Positions 1-7,710 of a stretch of 64,000 nucleotides of DNA are shown here, in pieces. The notes under the pieces were generated by a model. It had not been told where the DNA came from. It searched no databases and saw only the letters and a program-made list of their open reading frames with translations. Both the position numbers and the translations under genes were made by a program. The stretch's first letter is position 1; each line of letters begins with the position of its first letter. The stretch comes from UBA2231 sp964415175 (GTDB lineage: Bacteria > Elusimicrobiota > Elusimicrobia > Elusimicrobiales > UBA9959), in assembly GCA_964415175.1 (NCBI GenBank), contig CAYPYG010000002.1, forward strand, positions 62,001-126,000, read 5' to 3'.

Positions 1-294
1 CACGACGAGAAGGTCCGGCTGCTGCGCGAAGCCATGACGCTCTCCGCCGTGGACCGCGAGGGCGAGTTCTACCACACGATAAAGAACAATTGCACGAACA
101 ACCTGGTCATACTCTTCAACCGCGTCCTGCCCAAGGAGCGGCAGATAAAGATGTGGACCATCCCCTACATGGTCTACAACTTCCGCGCGACCATGCCGCA
201 GATGGTGATAAACAACTTCCAGAAGCGCGGGCTCCTGGGCGAACAGTTCGCCGACATACAGACCCCCGCCGACCTGGCCACCGTGCTCCCGTAA
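1..294 (+). CDS. DUF4105-like protein, C-terminal fragment
   Basis: The reading frame is open from the first base of the window and stops at 292-294, so only the last 97 residues are present and the true start lies upstream. The fragment contains NNCTNNL preceded by a Tyr-rich stretch (EFYHTIK), which resembles the conserved Asn-Cys-Thr core of the DUF4105 (Lnb N-terminal periplasmic) family of secreted proteins with a papain-like Cys. The rest (basic and aromatic, ending DLATVLP) is not diagnostic. A strong hairpin terminator follows 22 bp after the stop. The family call rests on one motif, so function is uncertain. An internal ATG at 34 exists but is unlikely to be the real start. Confidence 0.55.
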   Translation, partial: HDEKVRLLREAMTLSAVDREGEFYHTIKNNCTNNLVILFNRVLPKERQIKMWTIPYMVYNFRATMPQMVINNFQKRGLLGEQFADIQTPADLATVLP

Positions 295-315
295 GCCGTT
301 CCCGCGCAAAAGAAG

Positions 316-350
316 AAGGGCCGCGCTTTGAGCGCGGCCCTTCCGCTTTT
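316..350. terminator. Bidirectional intrinsic terminator
   Basis: A 12-bp perfect stem (AAGGGCCGCGCT / AGCGCGGCCCTT) with a TTG loop is followed by a T-rich run on the plus strand, and the complement of the upstream A-rich flank gives a T-rich run on the minus strand. It lies between the convergent ends of the DUF4105-like fragment and glyA and can serve both. Confidence 0.8.
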
Positions 351-364
351 AGTCCCGGCGGGAA

Positions 365-1615
365 TTACAACTCGAAGCCGGGGTACATCGGGAAGCCGGA
401 GCAGAGCTGCTTCACCTGCTCCTTTATTCCCTTGAGCGCCTTGTCGTCGGCGTGCTTCTGTATGGCTTCGTCCACCAGGCCGGCGATGAGGGACATCTGC
501 TTCTCCTTCATGCCGCGGGTGGTGACGGCCGGCGTGCCGACGCGGATGCCGCTGGTGATCATCGGCTTCTGCGGGTCGAACGGGATGGTGTTCTTGTTGA
601 CCGTTATCCCCGCCTTGTCCAGCGCTATCTCGGCGTCGCGGCCGGTCACTTTCTTGGCGCGCAGGTCCACGCTCATCAGGTGGCAGTCGGTGCCGCCCGA
701 CACTATGCGGTAACCGCGGCCCTGCAGTTCGCGGGCCAGCTTGCGCGAGTTTTTCAGCACCTGGGTCTGGTACTCCTTGAACTTAGGGGACAGGGCCTCC
801 TTGAAGCAGACAGCCTTGGCGGCCACGGCGTGCATCAGCGGGCCGCCCTGGTTGCCGGGGAAGGTGGTGCGGTCCACGGCCTTGGCGTAGCAGCCTTTGG
901 AGAGGATAAGGCCGCCGCGCGGGCCGCGCAGCGTCTTATGCGTCGTAGTGGTGACTATGTCGGCGTGCTCCACCGGCGACGGGTAGATGCCCGCCGCTAT
1001 CAGGCCGGCGTAGTGGGCGATGTCGGTGACGACGAAGGACTTCCAGATGTCGGCGGCCTTCTTTATGCGGGCCCAGTCCCATTTGCGCGAATAATTGGAG
1101 GCGCCGGCCATGATCAGCTTCGGGCGGTGCTTCTCCACCAGCTTGTCTATCTCGTCGTAATCGATCATCTCGGTCTCCGGGTTGACCTCGAAGGAGACGA
1201 TCTTGAAGTATTTGCCGGAGAAGTTCAGCGGGTGACCGTGGCTGAGGTGGCCGCCGTGCTCGAGCTTGAGGCCCAGCACGGTGTCGCCGGGCTTGATCAG
1301 GGAGAGGTAGGCCTCGATATTGGCCTGGGTGCCGGAATGCGGCTGGACATTGGCGTGCTCGGCCTTGAAGAGCTTCTTGGCGCGGGCTATGGCGAGGTTC
1401 TCGGCGACGTCCACGTGCTCGCAGCCGCCGTAGTAGCGCTTGCCGGGATAGCCTTCGGCGTACTTGTTGGTCAGCACCGAACCGAGCGCTTCGAGCACGG
1501 CCTTCGAAGTGTAATTCTCGGAAGCGATGAGTTCGAGGTTGTTCTGCTGGCGCAGGACCTCTCCCTTTACGGCGTGGTAAAGCTGGGGATCGTTCTTCTT
1601 TATCTCTTCGTACAT
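365..1615 (-). CDS. glyA: Serine hydroxymethyltransferase
   Basis: PLP-dependent enzyme interconverting serine and glycine with transfer of the one-carbon unit to tetrahydrofolate; cytoplasmic. At 416 aa it has the normal bacterial length. Family landmarks are visible: NKYAEGYPGKRYYGGCEHVD near residues 50-70, PHSGTQANIEAYLSL, and the PLP-lysine motif TTTTHKTLRGPRGG around residue 225. The start is ATG at 1615, preceded by a good Shine-Dalgarno AAGGAGA (complement of 1620-1626). That site directly abuts a 94-bp inverted-repeat element. Together with FolD (6.3 kb) it supplies one-carbon folate metabolism. The assignment is secure. Confidence 0.97.
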   Translation of the reverse strand: MYEEIKKNDPQLYHAVKGEVLRQQNNLELIASENYTSKAVLEALGSVLTNKYAEGYPGKRYYGGCEHVDVAENLAIARAKKLFKAEHANVQPHSGTQANIEAYLSLIKPGDTVLGLKLEHGGHLSHGHPLNFSGKYFKIVSFEVNPETEMIDYDEIDKLVEKHRPKLIMAGASNYSRKWDWARIKKAADIWKSFVVTDIAHYAGLIAAGIYPSPVEHADIVTTTTHKTLRGPRGGLILSKGCYAKAVDRTTFPGNQGGPLMHAVAAKAVCFKEALSPKFKEYQTQVLKNSRKLARELQGRGYRIVSGGTDCHLMSVDLRAKKVTGRDAEIALDKAGITVNKNTIPFDPQKPMITSGIRVGTPAVTTRGMKEKQMSLIAGLVDEAIQKHADDKALKGIKEQVKQLCSGFPMYPGFEL

Positions 1616-1631
1616 GGTCTTCTCCTTGTTT

Positions 1632-1725
1632 GGGGACGCTGATTACTAAATGCCTAATTATTAACAGTCCGCGAGCCGAAAAAAACCTCTTGTGGATAAT
1701 TAGGCATTTAGTAATCAGCGTCCCC
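1632..1725. repeat. 94-bp palindromic miniature element (copy 1)
   Basis: A perfect 29-bp terminal inverted repeat: GGGGACGCTGATTACTAAAT... at 1632-1660 and its complement at 1697-1725, separated by 36 bp. One end sits a few bases from the glyA ribosome-binding site; the other end supplies the last base of the rsmI fusion TAG stop (1725-1727). A diverged second copy lies at 13809-13895. The shape fits REP/MITE-like non-autonomous elements, but no transposase is in the window. The spacer contains a perfect DnaA-box-like TGTGGATAA (1691-1699). Confidence 0.8.
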
Positions 1726-2861
1726 TAAATCTTACTATTTTTTATTCTTTCGAGAACGGCTGGCAGGGCTTTCTTGAGGATCGCCATAGCGGCGTCGTAG
1801 GCGGCCTGCCCCGCGCCATAGGGGTCGGGCAGGTCTCCTTCGAAGGTCGCGGCGTATTCCGACAGGGTGAAGGTCTTCTTGCGCGCGCCGGGAAAGGCGG
1901 CCAGCAGCGCGCTCTTATGCGCCGCGCTCATGGCCAGCACGAGGTCGGCCGCGTCCACCGCGGCCTCTTCGGCCGGGGAGGATTCGTGGCCCGGGTCTTC
2001 GACGCCCTCGGCGGCCAGCGCCTTCAGGGCCTCCGGAGGCATGGCGGAACCGGGCGCGGCGGAGATCCCGGCGGAGGAGAATTCGACGTCGATATCCGCC
2101 TCCGCGGCGAGCCGGCGCGCGTAATGCTCCGCCATCGCGCTGCGGCAGGTATTGCCGGTACAGACGAAAAGGACGCGGAACGGCTCTTCCTTGCCGCGGC
2201 CCGACGGCCGCAGGACCAGGACGAGTTCTCCCTTCACCTGGCCTTTCTTCTCCAGCGCGGCCAGTACTTCGGCTGGAGCGCCGCGCAGCCATTCTTCGTA
2301 GACCTTGCTGAGCTCGCGGGCGAGCGCCGCCTCCGTCCGCGGGAATTCCTCCGCGACCAAAGCCATCAGTTTCTTTATGCGGAAAGGGGATTCGTAGACT
2401 ATGACGGGCCGGCCCAGCCCCAGCGCCTGCCTCAGCGCCCTGACCGCCTTGCCGCGCTGGCGCGGCAGGAAGCCGAGGAAGACGAAGGAATCGACGGGGA
2501 AGCCGGAGCCGGCGGCGGCGCACGCCACCGCCGAGGGCCCGGGCAGCGACTCGACGCGCCCGCCGCGCGCGGCCACGGCGGCCGCGAGCTTCCAGCCCGG
2601 GTCGGAAATGCAGGGGGTGCCGCCGTCGGTCACCAGCGCGGCCTTCGCGTTCGAGGCGGCCAGCGAGACGGCCTGTTCGACGGAGCGCGGGTCGTGCTCG
2701 TTATAGCGGAGAAGTTTCTTCTTTATGCCGAAGTGGTTGAGGAGGTTCAGCGTGCGGCGGGTGTCCTCGCAGAGGACGGCGTCGGCCTCTTTGAGGACCT
2801 CCAGCGCGCGCAGCGTTATATCCTTGAGATTGCCTATCGGGGTGGGTACGAGGTAGAGCAC
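1725..2861 (-). CDS. rsmI: RsmI 16S rRNA methyltransferase fused to a YwlE-like LMW phosphatase
   Basis: Residues 1 to about 222 are a full RsmI: MLYLVPTPIGNLKDITLRAL start, CEDTRRT, VTDGGTPCISDPG and PGPSA. RsmI 2'-O-methylates C1402 of 16S rRNA. Residues 228-378 form a complete low-molecular-weight phosphatase with the P-loop CTGNTCRS (nucleophile C234, R240) and the general-acid motif LPDPYG (D346). The Thr inside the loop and the downstream TFTLSEYA pattern match YwlE-type protein-arginine phosphatases better than tyrosine phosphatases. A single uninterrupted frame of 378 aa with a short linker (GRGKEEP) supports a genuine fusion. RsmI is normally a stand-alone protein of about 280 aa; here the methyltransferase part is compact. 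The stop overlaps the repeat element at 1632-1725. Confidence 0.92.
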   Translation of the reverse strand: MLYLVPTPIGNLKDITLRALEVLKEADAVLCEDTRRTLNLLNHFGIKKKLLRYNEHDPRSVEQAVSLAASNAKAALVTDGGTPCISDPGWKLAAAVAARGGRVESLPGPSAVACAAAGSGFPVDSFVFLGFLPRQRGKAVRALRQALGLGRPVIVYESPFRIKKLMALVAEEFPRTEAALARELSKVYEEWLRGAPAEVLAALEKKGQVKGELVLVLRPSGRGKEEPFRVLFVCTGNTCRSAMAEHYARRLAAEADIDVEFSSAGISAAPGSAMPPEALKALAAEGVEDPGHESSPAEEAAVDAADLVLAMSAAHKSALLAAFPGARKKTFTLSEYAATFEGDLPDPYGAGQAAYDAAMAILKKALPAVLERIKNSKI

Positions 2862-2871
2862 GGCCGGGGCC

Positions 2872-4110
2872 TCAGGCTTTCCCGTCGTCCGCGCCTTTCC
2901 AGTCGCGCTCTTCCAGCCGCAGGAAAGCCTCGACCACCCTGGGGTCGAACTGCCTGCCCGCGCCTTTGCGCAGTTCGTCCTCCGCTTTCTCGCGGCCGAG
3001 GGCCTTGCGGTAGGGGCGGTCGCTCATCATAGCGTCCCAGGCGTCTATGGTCGAGACTATGCGGGCGCCGAGCGGGATCTCCTCGCCCTTGAGGCCCTCG
3101 GGATAGCCGGTGCCGTTGAACCATTCCTGGTGGTAGAGCACCATCTGCGCGACCGGGCCGAGGAACTGTATGGGAGAGAGGATCTGGTAGCCGATGGCCG
3201 GATGCTTCTTTATCTCGGCGTACTCCTCCGGCGTCAGTCTGCCGGGTTTGCCGAGGATGCCGCCGTCGATGCCTATCTTGCCTATATCGTGCAGCAGGGC
3301 CGCGTACTCGACGTAGCGGATCATCTGCTCGGGCATGCGCAGTTCCTCGGCCAGGCGCCGGGCCTTCTCCCGCGCGCGGCCGGCGTGGTCGCCGGTGTAG
3401 GCGTCCTTGGCGTCGATGACGCGGGCCAGCGTCTGCACCATCTCGAGGTAGAAGTTCTCTATGCTCTCGTAGAGCTTGATGTTCTCCAGCGTCACGGCCG
3501 ACTCGCCGGCCAGCAGCGTCAGGAACTTGAGGTCGTACTCGGTGAAGGCGCCTTTCTCGCGCGAGATATGCAGGTTCAGCACGCCGAAAGGCTTGTCCTT
3601 CACCTTGAGCGGCATCGCGATGAACGGGTCCTTCTGTTCCTCGTGGCCGATGAAGTCCTTGTACTGGTCGCTCTGGGAAGGATCGGTGATGAAAATGGTC
3701 TCGCCGGTCTGGAAGGCGCGGCCGGCCACGCCCTGGCCGGGAGGGATATGGGTTCCTTCTATTATCTCCCGCGAGATGCCGCGCGAGGCCACGATCTTGA
3801 GCTCGCGCGAGGCTTCGTCGTAGACCATCAGCGAGCCGCGATGGGAGCGCAGCAGGTCGCAGGCGCTGTCGAGCACGGCCTGGAAAAAATCCTCTTTCTT
3901 CACGGAACCGACGTTCACCACGCCTATCTCGTGGATGGTCAGCAGGCTGGTGAGCAGCTCGTCGAACTTGTTCCAGGTCTCCTTGAGGCCGGAGCCTTTC
4001 CCGCGCGGCTCCGCGGGAGCGCTCTCCAGGCTCATCGCGTAGACCTTCCGCAGCAGGAACCCCACGGCGGCGAGCAGTACCGCTATGACCGCCGAAAGCG
4101 CGTATATCAT
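2872..4110 (-). CDS. Membrane-anchored GAF / HD-GYP phosphodiesterase
   Basis: Predicted cyclic-di-nucleotide phosphodiesterase. The start at 4110 (MIYALSAV) is chosen because a -10-like TATTCT lies 7 nt upstream and the longer open frame has no family similarity. Residues 1-20 form one hydrophobic helix. A GAF domain spans roughly 70-215. An HD-GYP domain spans about 225-400, with HDIGKIGI, YHQEW, GTGYPEGLKG and DAWDAMMSDRPYR. HD-GYP proteins hydrolyse c-di-GMP (or cGAMP in some lineages) to nucleotides; the GAF domain may sense a ligand. The canonical HHE of the GYP region reads YHQE here, a small deviation that may affect metal binding. It ends 10 bp before the rsmI fusion start, so the two genes are probably co-transcribed. 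Confidence 0.9.
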   Translation of the reverse strand: MIYALSAVIAVLLAAVGFLLRKVYAMSLESAPAEPRGKGSGLKETWNKFDELLTSLLTIHEIGVVNVGSVKKEDFFQAVLDSACDLLRSHRGSLMVYDEASRELKIVASRGISREIIEGTHIPPGQGVAGRAFQTGETIFITDPSQSDQYKDFIGHEEQKDPFIAMPLKVKDKPFGVLNLHISREKGAFTEYDLKFLTLLAGESAVTLENIKLYESIENFYLEMVQTLARVIDAKDAYTGDHAGRAREKARRLAEELRMPEQMIRYVEYAALLHDIGKIGIDGGILGKPGRLTPEEYAEIKKHPAIGYQILSPIQFLGPVAQMVLYHQEWFNGTGYPEGLKGEEIPLGARIVSTIDAWDAMMSDRPYRKALGREKAEDELRKGAGRQFDPRVVEAFLRLEERDWKGADDGKA

Positions 4111-4117
4111 CGGCCCT

Positions 4118-4123
4118 AGAATA
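4118..4123 (-). promoter_or_regulatory. Extended -10 promoter of the HD-GYP gene
   Basis: On the minus strand the sequence reads TGCTATTCT, then 7 nt, then the ATG at 4110. The TG extension and close spacing match the promoter pattern seen before folD, marC and others, and imply a very short or absent leader. Confidence 0.5.
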
Positions 4124-4200
4124 GCAAAAAACCGGAAAAACAGGCAAAGCCGGGGCGGCGGACGCGGCGGAGGGCTTGGACAGGAGGGGACTTTAAAGAA

Positions 4201-4206
4201 TATAAT
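4201..4206 (+). promoter_or_regulatory. -10 box upstream of dapB
   Basis: Perfect TATAAT 12 nt before the dapB ATG (4219), so the leader would be only about 5 nt. No convincing -35 or TG extension is seen. Confidence 0.45.
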
Positions 4207-4218
4207 TGACCTTCCGGA

Positions 4219-4935
4219 ATGACAGACGCGAAGATAAAGATAGCCGTCAACGGCGGGCTCGGCAGAATGGGCCTGAAAGTAAGCGAGCGCCTGGCGCTGC
4301 GCCGAGGCGCGGAGCCCGGGCCGATCTTCGACGCCCTTCCCGGCGGGACCTCGCTCCGGCCCGAAGCCGCGCCGGAGGCCCTCAAAGGCTGCGGCGCGGC
4401 CATAGACTTCAGTTCGCCCGCGGGGGCGGTCTCCTTCGCGGAGGCCTGCGCGTCGGCCGGGGTGCCTTTCGTCACCGGCACCACGGGCCTGTCCCGGGAA
4501 CACCTCGCCCGGCTCGGGGACATCTCCTCGAAGATACCGGTCTTCGTCTCGCCGAACATGAGCCCCGCCGTGAACCTCACCTTCGCCGTCGCGCGGCTGA
4601 TGGCCTCCAGGCTGGAGGGCTTCGACGTCCACGTCAGCGAGGTCCATCACCGGCTCAAGAAGGACTCGCCGTCGGGCACGGCGCTGCGCTACCTGGACGC
4701 CGTGAAGGCGGGCGGCCGCCAGGCTTCGGTCTCCAGCGCGCGCGCCGGGGATATCGTGGGGGAGCACACCGTGCTCTTCGCCGGGCCGCACGAACGGGTC
4801 GAGCTCACGCACAGGGCCCATTCGCGCGACGTCTTCGCGGACGGCGCCATTACGGCCGCCCTCTGGCTCGCCGGCAAAGAGAAAGGATTCTACGACTACG
4901 CCGATCTGCTGGGGCTCAAAGGGGTTGCGCAATGA
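4219..4935 (+). CDS. dapB: 4-hydroxy-tetrahydrodipicolinate reductase
   Basis: Reduces 4-hydroxy-tetrahydrodipicolinate to tetrahydrodipicolinate with NAD(P)H in the diaminopimelate/lysine pathway. The N-terminal nucleotide-binding motif is VNGGLGRMG (family GAxGRMG), followed by DFSSPAG, VTGTTGLS and SPNMSPAVN. The active-site region EVHHRLKKDSPSGTAL corresponds to the family's HHxxKxDxPSGTA signature. At 238 aa it is shorter than the usual 265-275 aa. No other dap gene is nearby. Its stop overlaps the next gene's start in an ATGA (4932-4935), so the two are translationally coupled. Confidence 0.93.
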   Translation: MTDAKIKIAVNGGLGRMGLKVSERLALRRGAEPGPIFDALPGGTSLRPEAAPEALKGCGAAIDFSSPAGAVSFAEACASAGVPFVTGTTGLSREHLARLGDISSKIPVFVSPNMSPAVNLTFAVARLMASRLEGFDVHVSEVHHRLKKDSPSGTALRYLDAVKAGGRQASVSSARAGDIVGEHTVLFAGPHERVELTHRAHSRDVFADGAITAALWLAGKEKGFYDYADLLGLKGVAQ

Positions 4936-5885
4936 CCGTACAGGAGATCTTCTACTGGCTGCTCTTCTCGCTGCTGGCCCTCTCGGCCGGCGCCGTATGG
5001 CTCGCCTACCTCAAGAGCTTCTCGATCATACGGCCGGCGCGCATGAAGCTCGCCCACCTGCCGGACCAGTTCCGGCTGGCCTACGAGCCGGTGGTCTTTC
5101 CCTCCACCGACGGGGTGGCCCTGCGCGGCTGGTTCATCCCGGCCGGCGGGGAACGGAGCTCCAGGATGATAGTCTTCTGCCACGGCTGGGGCTCCAACAA
5201 GTCGGAGCTGATGCGCGACACCAATTTCCTCGCCGGGCTGGGGTTCAACCTTTTCTATTTCGATTTCCGCGCCTCGGGCGAGAGCGCGGGCGGCATGGCC
5301 AGCGTCGGGTACCTGGAAACGCGCGACCTGGAAGCGGCCTTCGCCTGGCTGCAGGCCAACAGGCCGGAAGCCTGCGCCGGCGGCATGGGCCTTTTCGGCC
5401 TCTCGATGGGCGCCTCGGTGGCGATGTGGAAGACCGCCAGGCGGCCGGAGGTGAAATGCCTGCTGGCCGAGAACGTCTTCCTTTCCTACACGCGCGTCAT
5501 AGCGAACTGGGGCTGGAGGCGGCTCAAGGTGCCGTTCTACCCGCTGATACCGATGATCCTCTTCTTCGTGCGCCTCAAGCTCGGCGCGGACCCGGAGCCG
5601 TACAGCCCCGTCCACACGGCCCCGGCCGTGAAACAGCCCGTGCTGTTCGTGCAGGGGGACCAGGACGAGCTCGTGCCGCAGGAAGAGGCGAAACTGCTCT
5701 ACGAGATCTGCGGCTCGTCGGAAAAGGCCCTCTGGACCGTCACGGGCGCGGGCCACGCCAAGTGCGCCGAGGTCGGCGGCGAGGCCTACCGCCGGAAGGT
5801 CGCGGAGTTCTTCCAGACCCATCTCCCGCCGGAGCCGGAGCCCGCCGAACCGCCCCCCGGGGCGGTAAAAACGGTCGGCGCGTGA
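4932..5885 (+). CDS. Alpha/beta hydrolase with N-terminal membrane anchor
   Basis: 317 aa. The start is the ATG within the ATGA overlap with dapB; the longer frame reading through dapB is a shadow. An N-terminal hydrophobic helix (FYWLLFSLLALSAGAVWLAY) predicts membrane anchoring. The alpha/beta hydrolase fold (BAAT/YqkD or FrsA-like) follows: HGWGSNK (oxyanion loop), nucleophile elbow GLSMGAS, acid in VQGDQDELVP and catalytic His in GAGHAKC. The complete triad predicts an esterase or peptidase, but the substrate cannot be read from sequence. The C-terminus is Pro/Glu-rich. Confidence 0.85.
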   Translation: MTVQEIFYWLLFSLLALSAGAVWLAYLKSFSIIRPARMKLAHLPDQFRLAYEPVVFPSTDGVALRGWFIPAGGERSSRMIVFCHGWGSNKSELMRDTNFLAGLGFNLFYFDFRASGESAGGMASVGYLETRDLEAAFAWLQANRPEACAGGMGLFGLSMGASVAMWKTARRPEVKCLLAENVFLSYTRVIANWGWRRLKVPFYPLIPMILFFVRLKLGADPEPYSPVHTAPAVKQPVLFVQGDQDELVPQEEAKLLYEICGSSEKALWTVTGAGHAKCAEVGGEAYRRKVAEFFQTHLPPEPEPAEPPPGAVKTVGA

Positions 5886-5969
5886 AAACCGCCCTTGAAT
5901 TCTCCGTCGGCATAATGTAAACTTTTCGGAGTTGCAGCAAGCGAAGTTCCCGTTAGGAGGGAAGACGAA

Positions 5970-6230
5970 ATGGCTGAGAAAGTAATGAAACTGCATGTTA
6001 AGCGCGAGGATGGTTTCCTTTATTACATCGACAAGCAGGGCGATGTTTCCCGCGCCAAGATGGCCCGCGGCGGCAAGAAGGGCGGCAAGCCCTCCAAGGT
6101 CGCCAAGGCCGGCGTCAAGAAAGAGGAAGGCTACCTGTATTTCCTCGACAAAGCCGGCGACATATCCCGCGCCAAGATGGTCAACGCCGGGAAGGGCAAG
6201 AAGAAGGCCAAGAAAGGCAAGCGCAAGTAA
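5970..6230 (+). CDS. Small Lys-rich protein with two internal repeats
   Basis: 86 aa, strongly basic. Two copies of a unit of about 27 aa are visible: EDGFLYYIDKQGDVSRAKM and EEGYLYFLDKAGDISRAKM, each followed by a Gly/Lys-rich linker. The last 20 residues are almost all Lys/Gly/Arg. A textbook Shine-Dalgarno AGGAGG (5955-5960) sits 9 nt before the ATG and a strong terminator follows, so it is monocistronic and probably well expressed. The aromatic/acidic repeat core with a basic tail could bind nucleic acid or ribosomes; that is inference only. I recall similar short [F/Y]LY[F/Y][I/V]DKxGD proteins in other environmental genomes but know no function. Confidence 0.8.
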   Translation: MAEKVMKLHVKREDGFLYYIDKQGDVSRAKMARGGKKGGKPSKVAKAGVKKEEGYLYFLDKAGDISRAKMVNAGKGKKKAKKGKRK

Positions 6231-6256
6231 TCCGCGGTTTTAAACCAAGGAGAACG

Positions 6257-6292
6257 AAAACCGTCCGGGCCCCCGCCCGGGCGGTTTTTTTT
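6257..6292 (+). terminator. Intrinsic terminator after the small basic protein
   Basis: An 11-bp stem ACCGTCCGGGC / GCCCGGGCGGT (one G-U pair) with a CCCC loop and an 8-T run. Confidence 0.9.
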
Positions 6293-6316
6293 CGGGGTCC
6301 GGCGGCGCCGGGCTTT

Positions 6317-6325
6317 TGCTAAAAT
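6317..6325 (+). promoter_or_regulatory. Extended -10 promoter of folD
   Basis: TGCTAAAAT ends exactly 6 nt before the folD ATG (6332), placing the expected transcription start at or next to the start codon. No -35 match is seen at 16-18 bp. Confidence 0.6.
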
Positions 6326-6331
6326 AGCCGC

Positions 6332-7216
6332 ATGGCGGATATCATAGAAGGCAAGACCCTCTCCCGGACCATCCTCGCGGACGTCGCCGCCCGCGCGGCC
6401 TCGGCCGCCACGGCGCTGGGCAGGAAGCCCTCGCTGGCGATAATCAACTACTACGCGGATTCCCCCTCGGCGATCTACGTAAAGCGCAAGATGACCGCCT
6501 GCGCCGCGGCCGGCATAGAGACCCGCCTGCTGATGCCGGACGAGGCGAAAGGGAAGGACCATTTCTTCGGCCTGCTGCGGGAACTGGGCGCGGACACCGG
6601 AACGGACGCCATAATGGTGGAGCGGCCGCTGCCCCCGGGCTTCGACGTGCCGGAAGCCTGGGAACTGCTCGACCCCGCCAAGGACCCCGACGCGCTCTCG
6701 ACGCTCAATATGGGCCGTCTTTTCCTGGCCAAGACCTGGCGGGAAATAGAGGAAGGCGGATTTTTCGTGCCCTGCACGGCCCTGGCCGTCGTGAAGATAC
6801 TGAGGCACGCCGGCATCGACCCGTCGGGCAGGGAGATCGCCGTCGTGGGCCGCTCGGCCATAGTGGGCAGGCCGGCGGCGCACATGCTGACCTGCCTGGA
6901 CGCGACCGTGACCCTCTGCCATTCGCGCACGAAGGACATAGCCGCCGTGCTGAAACGGGCGGAGATCGTCGTCACCGCCATCGGGAAGGCCCTGTGGCTC
7001 AAGCCGGGCATGATAAGCCCCGGCGCGACCGTCATAGACGTCGGCACCAATATCGGCCCCGACGGGAAGATGTGCGGCGACGCGGACTTCGCGGCCCTGG
7101 CCGGGACGGCCGGCCGCATTACGCCGGTGCCCGGCGGGGTGGGTCCGGTGACCCTGGCCTGCCTGCTGGAAGCGGCGGTGAAAGCCGCGGAAAGAAGGAC
7201 GAAGGGGGAGAAATGA
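6332..7216 (+). CDS. folD: FolD bifunctional methylene-THF dehydrogenase/cyclohydrolase, divergent
   Basis: Interconverts 5,10-methylene-THF, methenyl-THF and 10-formyl-THF. 294 aa, normal length. The family frame is intact: SAIYVKRKM with the catalytic Tyr and Lys, VVGRSAIVGRP (Rossmann motif), CHSRTKD, VIDVGTN and PGGVGPVT. Two active-site stretches deviate. The usual VQLPLP is VERPLP, so the conserved Gln (E. coli Q98) is Glu. The usual KDVDGF is KDPDAL, which keeps the Asp, and PCTPxG reads PCTALA. Q98 and its neighbours are important for cyclohydrolase chemistry in characterised FolD, so activity may be shifted. It is the first gene of an operon with the next three genes, by 4-nt and 1-nt overlaps. 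Confidence 0.88.
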   Translation: MADIIEGKTLSRTILADVAARAASAATALGRKPSLAIINYYADSPSAIYVKRKMTACAAAGIETRLLMPDEAKGKDHFFGLLRELGADTGTDAIMVERPLPPGFDVPEAWELLDPAKDPDALSTLNMGRLFLAKTWREIEEGGFFVPCTALAVVKILRHAGIDPSGREIAVVGRSAIVGRPAAHMLTCLDATVTLCHSRTKDIAAVLKRAEIVVTAIGKALWLKPGMISPGATVIDVGTNIGPDGKMCGDADFAALAGTAGRITPVPGGVGPVTLACLLEAAVKAAERRTKGEK

Positions 7217-7710
7217 AGGGAACGTTCCTGTTCGCGACGGCCGCGCTGCTGCTGGCGGCCCGGTCCCCCGCGGCGGAGGCGGACCTCTCGCTGCCGGCCG
7301 ATAAGAAGATCGTGAGGACGACCGGGGAAAGTCCGGCGGACGCGCCGGCGCCCGCGGAGCCGAAGAAGAGAACGGCGAAAAAAAAGAAAAAGTCCGGCTA
7401 CAAGTTCGAGGCGCAGGAGAAGCACCAGTACAAGTACGATCAGAACGGCAAGCCGCTGACCGGCAAGAAAAAGGCCTCCTCCAAAAAGAAGTCCGCCGCG
7501 AAGAAGGACGACGCCGGCTACAAATTCAGGCACCAGGAAAAAGCCTCCACGTACAAGTTCGACGAGGAGGCCAACCCCATAAGCAAGCCCGGCGCGAAGA
7601 AGGCGGCGCCGAAGAAACCGGCGGGCAAGACAAAGAAAAAAGAGGAGCCGCCGCCTTACGACGACTCCCTCTCCGTGGACAAGAAGGTCATAAGCCTGGA
7701 GGGGGAATAA
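7213..7710 (+). CDS. Secreted Lys-rich repeat protein
   Basis: 165 aa. The ATG lies in the ATGA overlap with folD. Residues 1-20 (MKGTFLFATAALLLAARSPA) form a signal peptide. The mature part is highly charged and low in complexity, with two matching units, SGYKFEAQEKHQYKYDQNGK and AGYKFRHQEKASTYKFDEEA, joined by poly-Lys/Ala/Pro segments. The C-terminus is acidic (YDDSLSVDKK). There are no catalytic motifs. A Lys-rich exported protein could bind envelope polymers or DNA; this is inference. It recalls the two-repeat cytoplasmic basic protein at 5970, although the repeat sequences differ. The stop codon shares one base with the next ATG. Confidence 0.75.
   Translation: MKGTFLFATAALLLAARSPAAEADLSLPADKKIVRTTGESPADAPAPAEPKKRTAKKKKKSGYKFEAQEKHQYKYDQNGKPLTGKKKASSKKKSAAKKDDAGYKFRHQEKASTYKFDEEANPISKPGAKKAAPKKPAGKTKKKEEPPPYDDSLSVDKKVISLEGE

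Noticed and set aside
1691..1699. Perfect DnaA box in the spacer of repeat element copy 1
   Set aside because: Single isolated box, absent from copy 2, about 25 kb from dnaA; most likely chance.
2834..4147. 437-codon minus-strand frame overlapping the HD-GYP gene in another frame
   Set aside because: Arg/Pro/Gly-rich frame-shifted shadow of the GAF/HD-GYP gene.
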